A stretch of DNA of 64,000 bases from Ligula intestinalis (GCA_036362985.1 JAYGXS010000002.1:91293263-91357262); one strand, 5' to 3'; numbered from the stretch's first letter, positions 1-11,584 are shown. Translations and numbers: made by a program. The notes: generated by a model from the sequence alone, not told the origin.

Positions 1-2990
1 GCATACGAGGGGAGAAGGAGGTACCTCTGAACTCAATTATTAGGGCGTTAGACTCTGATCAAAAGGTATAGGGTTCGAGCCCCCAGTGGTGCACCACTTG
101 GGGCTGGGTATTGTTGTAACGGAAGCCCAGGCCGAGATAGCACCGCCCAATAACGCCTTGTGTGAGTTCCCAAAGGAAGGACACCACAAGAAGTTTGCAA
201 CAGCAGAAGTCTTTTAGTGTAATATGTACATCGCATTTAGGACAACAAGCCGTGTAACAAGATGTCCATTGAGCTAATCAGCTTCTCGCCTGAAATAGTC
301 GCCGGTAGGATTGGCTGGTGACACAACGGCTGACTGTAGTTTGCATTTCAAGTTATCGATTGATTGACTGCACGATGCATTCGCTCTCGTGTAGGCAGAG
401 CAATAGCCTACTGTGGGCGCGGCTACTTGCCTGTAAGTTAACTACTTGCCAAGGCTGTTCGTTAGGCCTTCCTAACAGTTATTGCTGGCTGACGACGGCT
501 AATGGGCCAGAAATGGCCATTCCAGTCTCCCCTGTCTTTGCCGGCAATACTATTTACCTATACTATTAGCCGCTGTCAGGGCTCTAGAAATGAGGCCCAA
601 GGAAAAGGCGAAACGGGATAAGTCGATAAACGTTCATCAACGAGTGACAAGCCTAATCTTTCGAGCCAGAGATCTGGATCTAGGGAGTAGACCTGGCGAA
701 TCGGTATTTCGACTTGTTCCAGTCTCCAAAGCCTTATGGTATTATCTAAATTAATTAAATCGAACTCGGTAAGACGTGAATACAAAATACTACAAAGACA
801 TCCACCAATGGGCTCACATCCACAAATGTCGCGCAAGGTAGAGCAGGTTAACGACCGAACGTAATTAATACGATATACTGAAACAGCCAGGGATTAGTAT
901 AATCAAGGCATCACGCTGAACAGGGTGCAATTACCAAACGCCGACGAAGAATCAGTCCAAGCAGTCAAGTCATTATCCCCCCTCCCCCAGCAATTGCGCG
1001 GGGGCAACCCCGATTTGAGTAGTCACTAAGACAAAAGCATCACAGACAGGAGAGTCCATTCCCGGTGGCCTGTAAACAACACCAGCTTTTGCTGGTTCCA
1101 ACCTATTCCCACTGGATCATAAATTTGGTGCATTGAACCAAGTACAATTTCAGCTTACGGTCAAAACTAAATGCAATAGTCTAATGACGCGGTTTGAAAA
1201 CTAGTGGCCTTATAGAAATGCGATGGTTGCATTACTTACATGTAGTGTTCTGGGCTAAAGTGCTCCCGGATGGACTTCAGTTGGAGGGAGCGTCTTTTGC
1301 CAGGCGGGCAGTGGTCCGGGTCTGGAAGATCGATCGGTAGGCTCAATTCTTCCTGAACGCAAATTACACAACAACGTAAAATAATCTATTCTAAATTCTG
1401 GGCATACACTTTACGCTCAACTTAGTCGACACTGAAGTTTAGAAATCTGGTTAATGTTAGGCCCATCCCGAGACGATCAGACTACTGAATATCTGTGAAT
1501 TACCATCGGTGAAATAGAAGATTGAGAAGAAAAAATTAGGAAAAATGACCAAAGGAATCGATAAGTTAAGACAAAAAAGCATGAGAACAGGAAGGCATCA
1601 CTAACCGCAATTAACGTTACGCCCGGAATTTCCAAAACCAATGTGACATACGGCATTTTCTTAGCATAAGCAGCAGCAAAAAAGTATCGCTTAGCGGAAT
1701 TGTCAGGCTGCTATGTATAGTGGCCTCGTGTATAGCCTGCTCGCTGGGTCCGAACTGGTAAAGAAATCTTATAATAGAGTAACAAATTGTGGGAGGCAAC
1801 TATTAAATTCGTCGACGCATTTTTCCTCTGCTAATGCCACTAGGCCAGTAATGTTTTGAAAATTTACAGAAGAACTGCAGGTCAGTTTTTTTTCTAAGTT
1901 TACAACCCAAGAGACTAACTTTCTGGAGTAGACACTACATCTAGACAGAGAATTATCCTCACTGTCACGTGCACATGCTTGACATATTTTAGTTCACCTA
2001 ACTGACATCCCATTAGCCACTTTCATATTTTATTAAATACTGTTCCTATGATATTAAAGGCTGGCAATTTCGCCGGGATAGTCGTTGAAGAATTTCAAGG
2101 TTGTTAGATCCGATCACAGAAAAATTATGCTGCATGGTAAGTGCACAAAGAGCAGTCAGTCGGTCTTTTGATATTGCAGAAGAAACATGCAGTAGTTTTT
2201 TTGGTAGGAAACCTGCCAGTTAGGCAGGAGACAGAATGAACGTGAGGTATGAACAAATAAGCATGCTGCTGCAGACATAAAAAAGCGAGGAAGTACGCAA
2301 TTCACGTTCTCCCACCTGATTAATCTAATCTTTTATGTGAATTTTCTAAAAATGTGCAGCTTGACTTAGAAATCTGCCTGAAACATTGCATAACCGATAC
2401 ACTTTCAGAAAAATAATTCTAAGAAAAAGCCGCCCAGTAGGAAGAATTAAGTCTGCCAGTGTGGCTTGACCAAGAGCAAAGGGTTAAATCCGTTAGCAAA
2501 AAGGAAAGCGAAAAAACGAAAATTGTAAGAGAAGCGAGACTAAGTGCCAAGAATGTGCCATACCTAATAGGATTTTAACAGCAAAGGGAGAAACAGCTGC
2601 ATTATGTTTGGAGCAACCACAGCTAACTGCAGTCCTAAACGCAAGAAAGAATACTACGCCATTCACGGATTACGTCGGGGCAACCACAATGCAACTTATT
2701 TTAAATTCCTGGCGGTCCTTTCTACTTTGCTAAAATAGTTAAAATCGAAGGTACGCAATCAGTAGATTTTGCGTAAAAAGATGAGGTCGTCGTTCACTTA
2801 ACCTTTGCTTCTCGAACGCAACTATCTCTGTGTTGTTCGTTGACCACGGCGGGCAATAACGTTTATGTGTAATAGTGAACTCGACCGAAAAAAATAAACA
2901 ATAGACAACTGACCGTCTTTTGTGAAATAGCTTTAGCGACTACAGCTTTAGTTTAAGGAACGGTCTGTTTAGGCAGAAATATGCACACAC
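1..2990. other. Noncoding stretch downstream of SHQ1 exon 2
   Basis: No exon or transposon domain could be recognised here apart from a weak tRNA-like segment at the left edge. Because SHQ1 is read leftwards and its second exon ends at 2991, this stretch should be SHQ1 intron or contain its later exons. Open frames on the minus strand at 576-836 and 1617-1799 were inspected, but neither could be aligned convincingly with SHQ1. Confidence 0.5.
24..180 (+). repeat. Degenerate tRNA-like SINE candidate
   Basis: A D-arm-like stretch (gaactcaattattagg) is followed by a B-box-like GGTTCGAGCCC at 72-82, the spacing expected of a tRNA-derived SINE head. The head does not fold into a full cloverleaf. 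Further on, aattattagggcg near the start and cgcccaataacg near 150 form a loose inverted repeat. This is either another SINE family or chance similarity. Confidence 0.3.
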
Positions 2991-3529
2991 CTTAGAAGTA
3001 AACAATCCCTGTTTCGAGTTAGCAAATCCATAGGAATGTGACACTAGTTGAATAAACGACGATTCTTCTTGTTCTTGTTCTTCTTTTTCTTCCGATTTCT
3101 CAAGGCATTTGAACCACTCATATTTGTGCTCTTCTGGTTCCTTCTCAACAGAGTCATCCAGCATTTTAATACCACCCTTCATGGGCAATGAATCGGTTTT
3201 TGTCGGCTTGATGATGAATTTGGACAATAGATCCAAATCCTTGAAAATTTGGCCAGGTTCCGCCTTTGTAAAAGTGACAAGCAAATCTCCATTGTCCAAC
3301 TTAAACTGAATGTGATCCTCCGTCTCAAGCACATCACCGGGCAGTTCAAGCCTACGCTTAGTGAACGACGCAATTAGCGAAATTACCTCAGATAGTAGGG
3401 CGGCGCTGTGAAGTATAAAATTCCATCTTCAACCAGGAACTCGGAGTTGCTAAGATCTCCAAGAGGTATATGCAGTTTGATCAATAAGTGAACGTCTGAC
3501 TGAGATAGATGAAACAGAGGTGCAAGCAT
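2991..3529 (-). CDS. SHQ1: SHQ1 homologue, H/ACA snoRNP assembly factor (5' two exons)
   Basis: In the SHQ1 family, this protein is a chaperone that holds the pseudouridine synthase dyskerin/Cbf5 during assembly of H/ACA ribonucleoproteins in the cytoplasm and nucleoplasm. Exon 1 (3387-3529) starts with MLAPLFHLSQSD and ends in PPYYL; exon 2 (2991-3351) continues as RLELPGDV, EPGQIFKDLDLL, EYEWF-like KYEWF and HSYGFANSKQG. These match, in order, the N-terminal CS/Hsp20-like domain of SHQ1 and the conserved YGF segment that follows it. The exons join in frame across a 35-nt GT-AG intron, giving 168 residues of a protein usually several hundred long. Exon 2 ends at an AAG/GTGTGT donor in phase 0, so the SHQ1-specific C-terminal domain is in exons not identified. 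An acidic run (EEKEEQEQEE) precedes the YGF motif. The start is fixed by the family N-terminus and by an acceptor site 10 nt upstream. Confidence 0.88.
3352..3386 (-). other. 35-nt mini-intron in SHQ1
   Basis: Reads GTAATTTCGC...AAGCGTAG on the minus strand: a canonical GT-AG intron. It splits an arginine codon (AG|G). Removing it restores the conserved PYYLRLELPG motif. Very short 5' introns of this size are known from flukes and tapeworms. Confidence 0.85.
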
Positions 3530-3539
3530 TCCAAACTAG

Positions 3540-3555
3540 CTGAAAAAAACGGATA
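3540..3555 (-). promoter_or_regulatory. 3' splice site just upstream of the SHQ1 start codon
   Basis: On the minus strand a run of T followed by CAG (CCGTTTTTTTCAG) ends 10 nt before the ATG, leaving a 5' UTR of 10 nt. This is either the end of a 5' UTR intron or a spliced-leader trans-splicing acceptor. Parasitic flatworms trans-splice many mRNAs. Confidence 0.55.
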
Positions 3556-6030
3556 TTTGCCAAAAAATAAGAAACAAAAGGGAATTTTTTGTTATCATGA
3601 AGGTTAAAAAAGTCCGAAAAGAAAAGAAGCCAAAAAATACATTTATGTCTGGCAAATGTTTCGCGTCAATATCTCATACCATCTTTTGATGCCGTGTTCT
3701 AAGGTTCCACCATTATTCAGATAAGGTGAGTTCAGAAATTAGGATACGCTTGCCTAAGTTACAAATTTATGAAACCATTTCTGTATAGCGAATGACTCTT
3801 TTCAGTTCCAGCGGTCGCTGTTAGACCCTTGAGCAATGTTTTGACCGACAGTCATGCAAACCAGGGAAAAAACTCAGTATCTGTTCACCGGGACTGTTTG
3901 CGTTTTTACTTAGTCACCTTGACGCTCTCAAGGCACTCGCTCCAGTGCAGATGACGATTTCCCTTTCGGGAAAGCACAACACAGCCACATATCTGACCTA
4001 GCGACTAAAGAGGATATTCTTGGTGGATTTTACTCATGGCTGAATGTACGATGTTTGGTCTAATGTGGTCGCGCCGGTGCGACTTCAAACTAGACGACAT
4101 ATCCATTGAGACAATTTTGTTTCACAATAACGCTTACATCTCATAACTGGTGCATGGCTGCTTGTTTTGAATTAGTTTTCATTCTGTTTCTAGTAGTCGA
4201 TTAAGAAAGTATGGCGTCCCGTAACACATGTACAAACGCACAAAATAAATCAGCCATTTGACCGACTGAAACCATAAAATAATTAGAGCAGAAGATACTC
4301 TTATCATTATATTTGACTGGAAAATGATAAGATGGAAACGCACTAGTTTTTCGCTAGGCAGCTCGGTACAAAAGACTTCCCAATGACGGCGACTAAGGAT
4401 TGTAGAGCCTGCGGAAAGGCTATGGCGCATGAAAGCCATGGCGCATGAATCCACTCCGACTCCCCACCAATACTTACAAAGCGTGATTAACTGCTGATTC
4501 AAATTTACAAAGCTAATCTAGCAGTGGCTTGGCTCAGCGCAATAGGCCGTTGGTTATCGTAAGTATTTTTTTGCGTTTTCAAGTATGCCAGTTGAATAAT
4601 GCATGCGACTGCATAGCGCGTCTCTGAAACAATTGACAAGTACGGTAATGGCAATTGTATGCTCTTTGGCAAAAAGTCATAAAGGATAGCTTCAGGGCAA
4701 GAAACCAGCGTCCTTCGGCGTCCTAGAAGAAGCAGTCGAACATTTTGCCCAGATGTATAAACTGGACTAACGGTGGTCTATATGAAACTGGCGAAACTGG
4801 AGAAAGCATTACAATTTCCGGGCCTAAAATGGTTGTATGTCGGTCGTAAGCGCACGCATGTGCTGTGATAGATACACAATTTATATGAGCAGACAGTTAG
4901 GATAAACTGTGAGCTCCAACTTAAAATATTAGAATAAGGGATTCTCAACATTATGCCCTTGAAGTTAAAAGGCCGTCGATATACCATGTCAAAGACAGAG
5001 GTAAGACGGACTTCAGAATACTAGTTACTTCCATTATACTAGTTACACTCTAGCCGAATGCAGAGCTATACCGTGAATGAATTCTACACTATGTATCGAG
5101 TATGGGCAGCCTAAAAGGTACATGGAAATTATATGTAAAACAAGAACTATAGGACTGTAAACAAATATACATGTGAGTCACAAATTTTAGATTTCAAAAA
5201 AGTATCAGGCTCGCCAACAAAGAGCTGTTGGACGACTATCCAATAGAACACAATTTCGCATAAAAGTTAATTTATTTCAGTAAGTGTCAACCCAGCAAAC
5301 TTCAGATAGTAGTTATGGTAGTTAAATTAAAAGGTGACTGCCGTTTTCGATTTATTGAGATGGAGGTGCGGGGAAAGTCGCGCAAAAATGTCGATGTATG
5401 GAACACAATTGGCCTGTATGAAAATCCGAAATTCTGAATACAGGAAATTATTCTTGGAAACATCGTAACTCACGCAACTCTAGCCAAGGCATCTAACGAT
5501 CAGTTATCAAAAGCATTTGCAAATTCTTGCGGCATTTATTGCAAGAAGAGCATAGCAAATATAGGGCCAGTTTTGGACAGCTCAAACAGCTAAAGAAATG
5601 ATGCGGGTGTTGGTTATTGGGACACCGTTAACCAAAATAAGACTAGATTATCCTTTGTACTATACTCTGGTAACTAATATGCCGTTATAGAATTGATAAC
5701 TAGTGCCTTATTACTGTTTTATTAAAAATATCAACTGCGTTGATAAAAGGCCGATAAGGAAATCCATTGTTTTACAGATTTCTAGATCGGCACTTGTTGA
5801 TTACTTTTGGCACTCGTTTTCTAACCGTGTACTCAAACGCATTTGCACCCACGGGACATGGCCATGTGAAACTTCAGGCTACGATCATGTGCAAATCGAG
5901 CGGGAAAGTATAACCTTAATTTAAGTCAGCCAGCCGTTAGTTTTCTTAAATGCACAACGTAGGTCATTACTTGTGTTTTATTTCTGACCATTTTTGAACA
6001 ATATTACCTTTTTATTGTATAAGTATCATA
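3556..6030. other. Noncoding, no recognised element
   Basis: AT-rich DNA upstream of SHQ1. A short direct duplication (atggcgcatgaa twice, around 4422-4449) is the only local structure noted. The minus frame at 4179-4502 has no recognisable domain. Confidence 0.5.
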
Positions 6031-6033
6031 ATT

Positions 6034-6798
6034 ATGAAACCTCTTTTACTTGTAGACATCCCAAGCTCGAGTCTCACAGAGGCCAATATCACAAAAACTG
6101 TAGAAAACATTTTCCAACACCCACAAAGACGACCACACTTTTTAACTGTTCAGGGCCTAAATAATGAACTTCAGTCAGTTCAGACCATAACAAGGAAGAC
6201 CTGGCGTCCTTCAACCGTGTTCTAAACGACCTGTTCGAACCAGGTTTGGAATTTCCAGTTCTTAAATCATTTCGGATCGAAAAAATGTCTCAAGAAGCCA
6301 CAGGTACGCCGTGACCACGACCTTTAAAAATTATGGTGCAAAAAGTGGAACACGTTCAGCTGATCTTATCAAAAAAGACCTGCCTTTGTCAGTCCCATAA
6401 AGCAGTTTTTCAGCCGGAGTACTCTCTAGCGGAACAGCTAAAACGTCCGGAAATTGTGGCAGAATTAGTTTTGAGAAGGAAAAATGGCAAGACCAGCCTG
6501 GAAATCTCAAACTGGAAGATTATTCACAGGTTTATGAGGTTCTTGAACCAACCGATAATACTTCGAACAATGGCATGAGCATGGATTACACAACCGCAGT
6601 TAAATGATGTTCAAATTCTACGGAAACAAAATTCTCAAAAAAATTTTACTTTAATTCTTCTACACCAACGCACAGGGTCTCTTGTCAAAGTTATATTATC
6701 TGAAAGTGCAGATATGTGACCTTTCTTCCGACGTTATCTCTCTGACAGAAACTTGGCTGTCTGAAAACGTGGATGACCGCGAAGTGGCACTTCCTGGC
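6034..6798 (+). mobile_element. CR1-type LINE remnant: ORF1 tail plus start of endonuclease
   Basis: Broken reading frames in the plus direction read as the C-terminal part of a flatworm CR1-like LINE ORF1 (pieces such as DLASFNRVLNDLFEPG around 6200 and FQPEYSLAEQLKRPEIVAEL around 6410-6470). After a gap comes the beginning of an apurinic-type endonuclease: FYTNAQGLLSKLYYLK and ISLTETWLSENVDD at 6658-6790. The ETWL segment is the conserved early endonuclease motif of CR1/Jockey/RTE LINEs. Several stops and frameshifts show it is dead. It stops abruptly near 6798, where another LINE piece in the opposite orientation begins. Confidence 0.72.
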
Positions 6799-6804
6799 AA
6801 AAGT

Positions 6805-7668
6805 TGCGCGTGATCGGCTGAAGGGTTAGCAGATTGCGGGCGGCGGCTTCAGCAGAATTATCTTCAGCATGAAGCCTGGCAGGGTTCAAAACCCCACGAA
6901 CGCCATCAGAGTGAAAGTGAGATTCTACCGAGTCAGCACCCAAAATTCGTGAAAGTTGTCCTGAATGTAGAAAACTAGTGATAGCTCTTTCAAACATTTG
7001 GTAGCTTTGCTGGTTTTTTATACTTTTGGGCACCTTATCCCAGATTGATATGGCGTTAACTGAAAAGAATTGTCGGTACTTAACTGTGCGTGCCATAGGA
7101 AGAAATAAAAATACGTCTCGATGACTGGCGCGTCGAGAGTGCTCGAGCTGCCTTATGGTACTGAGAGGATTCAAGGTTTGGCCATTCAAAAGTTTAAACA
7201 GCAAAAATAGACCTTTCTGTAATCTAGGAAGCCACAGGGGAACCAGCTTTATAAGTTCGCACCTTTGTTGGTAGGCTAAATTACGGTGTTCTGTAGTGAA
7301 AACTCTTCTAGTGAAGGAGTGCTGCACTCATTCTTTTTTCTTCCATTCACTAGTGCGCAGAATATTGAATAGGGGTGATCAGTATTTAAGACTAGATCTC
7401 ACGTCCAGATTATAAGGGCTAGTTATAACCTTGAATGTCTTAAAATTTCTAAGGATAAATCCGGTGGTTCGGCGTGCTTTCGAGACTATCAGGGCACAGT
7501 GCTCTGACAAATTGAGACTATTAGAGTAGGATATGCCCAAATCCTTGATAACTCCTGGGGCATTTAGTTCGTAGCCGTTAATGCGTAATTCCGGTTGGCG
7601 ATCGTCGCCAACAACCATAACGGAACATTTGGTTATAGCAGTAGTCACTTCATCGACTCCTGCAGTTA
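6805..7668 (-). mobile_element. CR1-type LINE remnant: reverse transcriptase thumb and C-terminus
   Basis: Read on the minus strand, the frame LTAGVDEVTTAITKCSVMV ... IKDLGISYSNSLNLSEH ... KARRTTGFILRNF (7668-7379) is the region after the catalytic palm of a LINE reverse transcriptase. After one frameshift it continues as QHSFTRRVF ... LAYQQRCELIKLVPLWLPR ... FFSVNAISIWDKVPKSI (7327-about 6960), the typical C-terminal block. The frameshift shows decay. The fragment converges tail-first on the plus-strand LINE piece at 6034-6798, so the two ORF pieces point at each other; the reading frame past about 6805 is merely the shadow of that neighbour. Confidence 0.78.
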
Positions 7669-8995
7669 AACTTTGATAAATGTTCCATAGATGATCCAGC
7701 CAAAAGCAACAACAATATAAACGACTTCCTTGTACAGTAGGTTATCTAACTCATGAAATCCAAGGATTTTTACAAGTTACTCCCTGAAAGAGGTGAATGA
7801 CAGAGATGCATTTCTGGTGCAACCGATCAACTCCTTAACATATTCCACTCATAACGTGACAGTAGCAAAAATAAAAATGCCCACGATGCACGCCATAAAG
7901 TTTGTCTTTATGTAATCGGATGAAAACTTAGCCTCCACCATCTGCTCTTAAAAAAGCATTCAGCTTGCTGCTTCTGCATGCAACTGGCCATTTGCTTCTA
8001 ACCCAATACATCATGCTTCGAGAGAGAGAGAGAGTCCGTCATGGCCAGCAGACAAAATGTCTCGACATCGTCTAAACTAAGTCACCGGATAACATTGATA
8101 TTGTGACTTTTTTTACGCCCATTATAATAATAAGGTTTATTTGTAAAGCACATCTTTGGCGCCGTCAAAAACCCCGGAAGGCAGGAAAAAACCTAACCCA
8201 AACCCCTTCTTTCGCAGTGACCATTGTATTTGTTTTGGTCTTTTGCTAGGTCAATAGTGTGCGAAATAAGGAGTTTGTTTTAAGTGAAAAAAACCTGACT
8301 TCTAGGAAGCAAATCTAGAAAAACATGAAATTAAATATCTATACATTGTAGGTGTTACGGTTTTATAGTAAGAATACTTGGGGTCTGGAAAAAACTGTTA
8401 TGTCCTTTAAATGAGGTATACTTAGCCGCGGTCAGTTTGAAGGTGAAAAAATCAGCTGAGGATATGGCGTCTACCATATGCATGGGTCTGCTCGATACGG
8501 AGATTACAATCGTTGTCCAGTGGCACAAGTTTGCTAATTAGACGGGACGTTGCAGATGTCTGAGGTGGGTCGAGGCAGCTGCGAAGCACCATCGTCATTC
8601 AAGTGTATCGGCAGAAGACATTCGGCCTTTCGTTTGTCGAATATCTAAGTGAGATTGAGATTTACATCATTAGTATTTATACTTCTGATACAATATAAAT
8701 GGAAACAATATCTATTTTAGTATAGTTGAAGAGAAAATTATTTTCTTTCATAATAATTTTTTATAAACATTTAGATATATCTAATAATTACTAATTACTA
8801 ATAATTAGTAGAGGAATATTGGAATAGATAAATTGTTCTTAGTTTTTGTTTTTTATTTTTATTTAAGGATTGGAAAAGGAGGCAAGGCACAATTTTGCTT
8901 AAGCTTTGATTTTATCAGCGTCGGAAACCGTCGACTGGAAAGCTTCCAGCATTTGCCAGTTTTCTCCAAAATGTTCGGGAACTCTCCTGGACCGT
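7669..8995. other. Noncoding, partly very AT-rich
   Basis: No coding or repeat signal recognised. A short GA run lies at about 8020 and a TAAT-rich, nearly palindromic patch at 8775-8812. Confidence 0.45.
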
Positions 8996-9084
8996 TAGAT
9001 CCCTTTTGGTCCGAATTGGACGTCAAAGAACTGGTTAGCAAAGTGTCCTATTTTGTTCAGAAATATATGCGTCATGTCATTTGA

Positions 9085-9348
9085 TAATAACTGTTTGGTC
9101 TTTCTTCTAAATTCGGCTAAACTGTGGCTTTTGCGAATATCGTTGGGTAGGGCATTCCATATGATCGCATATCTTATGGTGTAGAAATTTGATCGCTGGG
9201 CCGTCCTAGCTTTAGCGTTATGAATTGTATATTGGTTGTTTCTAGTGGGACGGGAACCGTTTTGATTTGTTAACATATTATTGCTAAGGATGTTCTGATT
9301 ATGTGTCACTTTAAATAGGAAAGTTAAACAATTTTTATGACAGAGTGA
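9085..9348 (-). mobile_element. LINE reverse transcriptase C-terminal remnant
   Basis: The minus frame contains RPTRNNQYTIHNAKARTAQR and FYTIRYAIIWNALPNDIRKS followed by SLAEFRRKTKQLL. This is the standard C-terminal block of CR1/L2-like LINE polyproteins (WNxLPxxIRxSxSLxxFxxxLKxxL). The frame stays open to 8995, but that last part has no family resemblance. Only the 3' end of an old copy is left. Confidence 0.72.
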
Positions 9349-9414
9349 TCAGGTAGTACTCATGTTGGAATACCACAGAATATTTTAGACTGCCCAACCG
9401 CTAGATCTATGACC

Positions 9415-9756
9415 ATATATTTGACGTGGGGATTACAACCGATGAACAATGACCTTTGTGTTTTTGACTGCGCATTCATACTCTCCAGTCATATCGGTGA
9501 GGCTTGGGGTCAGTTCAAAGGGATATTTTACAACCGTATCCCGAAGCACTGTCTAATCTTGCGAAAAAGACTAATCTATAGGCAGAGTTGGTTAACTCCA
9601 TCCTTAATTGAGGAAGCTAACAAGAAGAGTTTACTGTGGAAACCATCCCTCATCGAAAAGAAGCTCCAATCCCTCTATAGCCAGAAGTTGCAAAGAAATC
9701 AGGTCAAGAATCACATCACTAGCGATTCACGGGTTTTTGACAAATCATGTTATGGT
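9415..9756 (+). mobile_element. LINE endonuclease-to-RT linker, left half of a LINE split by a transposon
   Basis: The frame contains WGQFKGIFYNRIPKHCLILR, RQSWLTPSLIEEANKKSLLW and a lysine-rich run. This is the linker of CR1-type LINEs between endonuclease and reverse transcriptase (a WLTPxLxxxxxxKxxLW signature). The element is cut at 9757-9758 (TA) by a Tigger-type transposon and resumes on its far side at 10730. Confidence 0.65.
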
Positions 9757-9758
9757 TA

Positions 9759-10727
9759 CAGTGGAATCCAGTTAATGTGGACACCTCCGTTCCAGGCCAA
9801 CTGTACATATTAACCGGTTGTCCACATTAAGCAAAATGACCCCAAACCAGTCGTTTCTACGTATAAAAAACCGAATTTTCCATCTGAATGAAGTTTTATT
9901 GAAAGAACATGCTCAGTTTTGATTGCTTTGGTGGAAACTTTTCTCTTCAAGCTCCCCTAAAGTTCTTTATCACAGTGTCAAAATTCTCCACATCAAAACT
10001 TTGTTGTCGATGCCCCGTTTCGAGTACGGCCAATGCCGCCCTCATTTCTTTTGATGAGACTGGGGGCTCGACTTCTTCGTCTTCCTCTTCAGACTCTTCT
10101 TCCTGCTCGTCTGGTACCTTCTTGGCATCTGCAACTACTTCGGCGAGTTCGCTTGTCACCTCCTCCAGTGTTGCCGCCTCGGCGACTTCGGCATCGTCGT
10201 CGATTGAAACTTACTCTAGAAAACTCTCGATCCTGTCCTCTGTCACGTCTTCTGGGATCGGAATCGCGACTTCATTCTCTCCAACTTCCTCTTCAGTGGT
10301 GACGAAGCCCCCTTTCCTCCAGCAATTTACGATTGTCTCCGACTTCACCTATTTCCACGAAGTGCTCAACATCTCCATGGCCTGAAGAACGTCAATCTTC
10401 TTGACAACGTTGTGAGCCAAACGCATGCCAGTCTCATCGTCTTCCACTAGGTCTTGGATGATCTGCAAAATCTCTCGCCGGATCGCGGTCCGAAAGAAGG
10501 CTTAAAGAGATCGAATGATGCTCCCCCCGCCGCGGGTGATTTGGACTGGATTTTTGACAAAATCTGTGGGTCGACCGACCGGTTGATAGCTTGGTGCTGT
10601 CCACATTAAGCGGTGGCTGTCCAGATTAACCGGAGGATTTTACTATGGAGAAATTCCGTTCCTGGCCAACTGCCCACATTAAGCGGTTGTCCACATTAAC
10701 CGTGTCCACATTAACCGGACTCCACTG
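9759..10727 (-). mobile_element. Pogo/Tigger-type DNA transposon, 969 bp, deleted
   Basis: The termini are inverted repeats of 26 bp with 24 matches, beginning CAGTGGAATCCAGTTAATGT on the left and CAGTGGAGTCCGGTTAATGT on the right (reverse complement). Each end is flanked by a TA target duplication (9757-9758 and 10728-10729). Subterminal copies of TTAATGTGGACA repeat inside both ends. CAGT ends, TA duplications and a JRK/Tigger-like transposase remnant place it in the pogo branch of Tc1/mariner. It is inserted within an older LINE and has lost the N-terminal DNA-binding and catalytic part of its transposase. Confidence 0.85.
9947..10502 (-). pseudogene. Tigger-like transposase, C-terminal remnant
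   Basis: Minus-strand frames read MRLAHNVVKKIDVLQAMEML, then VKSETIVNCWRKGGFVTTEE, then an acidic stretch (EEEDEEVEPPVSSKEMRAAL) and FDVENFDTVIKNF. The order alpha-helical segment, ETIxNCWRKxGF, acidic tail, VSSxEMxxAL is the C-terminus of pogo/Tigger/JRK transposases. The DDE catalytic core and CENP-B-like DNA-binding domain are absent. There are in-frame stops (after the first segment and near 10215), so it encodes no functional protein. Confidence 0.78.
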
Positions 10728-10729
10728 TA

Positions 10730-11215
10730 ATTCGAAAATCCTTTGCTGTTAAAGAAGTCAGAGAATGTGGAGCATAGATATTATTCCCCTCTTGCCAACT
10801 GCAGACTGTGCGGAAAACTTAGATGACAATGATAAAGCTAAGTATCGCTCTCAGTTGTTCCAATCGGTCACGACAACATAACCCGACTTTTCCTCACCGA
10901 CTTATGAAACCGAAATGATAACTTTAATTAAAACAGCCTCTTTTGACACATAAATAGTTCTAGAGGAGATGTGAAACTTGAAAGAGCCGACCTCCCCTGA
11001 CCCCAATGCAATTCCAGCCAAGTTGTTAAAGGGACAAACTTATGAAACGACCAAGCCGCTAGCCTTTTGCTTCAAGGAGTTATTTGCAACTGCGAGTCTA
11101 TCCTTTGCTTTTATGTCCGCAACCACTACTCCGCTATTCATGACCCGCAGTTAAATGCCTGCGCATAACTATAGAACAGCTAGTCTCACATTCGTTTCTT
11201 GGAATCTCATTAAGA
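10730..11215 (+). mobile_element. LINE reverse transcriptase fingers, right half of the split LINE
   Basis: Continues the LINE from 9756. Frames show DDNDKAKYRSQLFQSVTTT around 10820-10880 and KEPTSPDPNAIPAKLLKGQ plus TKPLAFCFKELFATASL at about 10985-11100. These match the start of LINE reverse transcriptases (SPGPDxIPxxLLKxL ... LSxLFNxSxxTGxxP). Stops and frameshifts are frequent. The palm with the catalytic aspartates is missing. Confidence 0.68.
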
Positions 11216-11374
11216 AAAGCATTAAGAATACGTTGATGCAGGATTTCCACCGCGTCAGCCACTACGCCTAACGGGCGTGCCCTAGTTTGCCTCCACTAGT
11301 GTGGACAATCACTTTCAAGGCCGACGCACAGAGGACCTCTCCGCGACAGTCAACTTCGGCATGTTTATTGTCTC

Positions 11375-11576
11375 CTGGCAGCACAGTACTGGATTCAATA
11401 GGCCTATAGCCACTGCTTCTGCTGTTTCCAGCACCCGTTGGCGTAGGCCTTTTGAGAGGTTGGTTGGTGTCCGGTAGACAACCTGAAAGGCTTCACTAGT
11501 ATCGACTCGGTGGTTTGTATCAACCAGGTGGGCGAGGATGGAACTCGAGATCGATTGAGTTTCACCTTCACTCAAC
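11375..11576 (-). repeat. Left inverted arm of Penelope-like element (GIY-YIG C-terminal piece)
   Basis: This 202-bp segment is the near-perfect reverse complement of 12240-12441, with only scattered differences. On the minus strand it encodes SISSSILAHLVDTNHRVDTS and TAEAVAIGLLNPVLC, the C-terminal half of a PLE GIY-YIG endonuclease. With the plus-strand copy it forms a long inverted repeat around the RT fragment. Confidence 0.85.
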
Positions 11577-11584
11577 TCTGACAC

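Noticed and set aside
576..836. 86-residue minus frame as a possible SHQ1 or other exon
   Set aside because: No family resemblance found and its splice borders are weak.
1617..1799. Minus frame containing CYSIIRFLYQ, resembling the CYSLIDILL region of SHQ1
   Set aside because: The similarity covers about ten residues and does not extend; the following residues do not match SHQ1 and there is no clear donor.
6034..7668. Reading the two LINE pieces as one copy with a 5' inversion from twin priming
   Set aside because: Twin priming places the inverted 5' part upstream of the 3' part; here the two pieces point at each other, so separate fragments or a later rearrangement fit better.
8775..8812. 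TAAT-rich palindromic patch as a homeodomain binding cluster
   Set aside because: It lies in very AT-rich DNA where such strings are expected by chance; no gene is adjacent.
9909..10385. Plus-strand Ser-rich frame of 158 residues
   Set aside because: It is the antisense shadow of the acidic C-terminus of the Tigger transposase.
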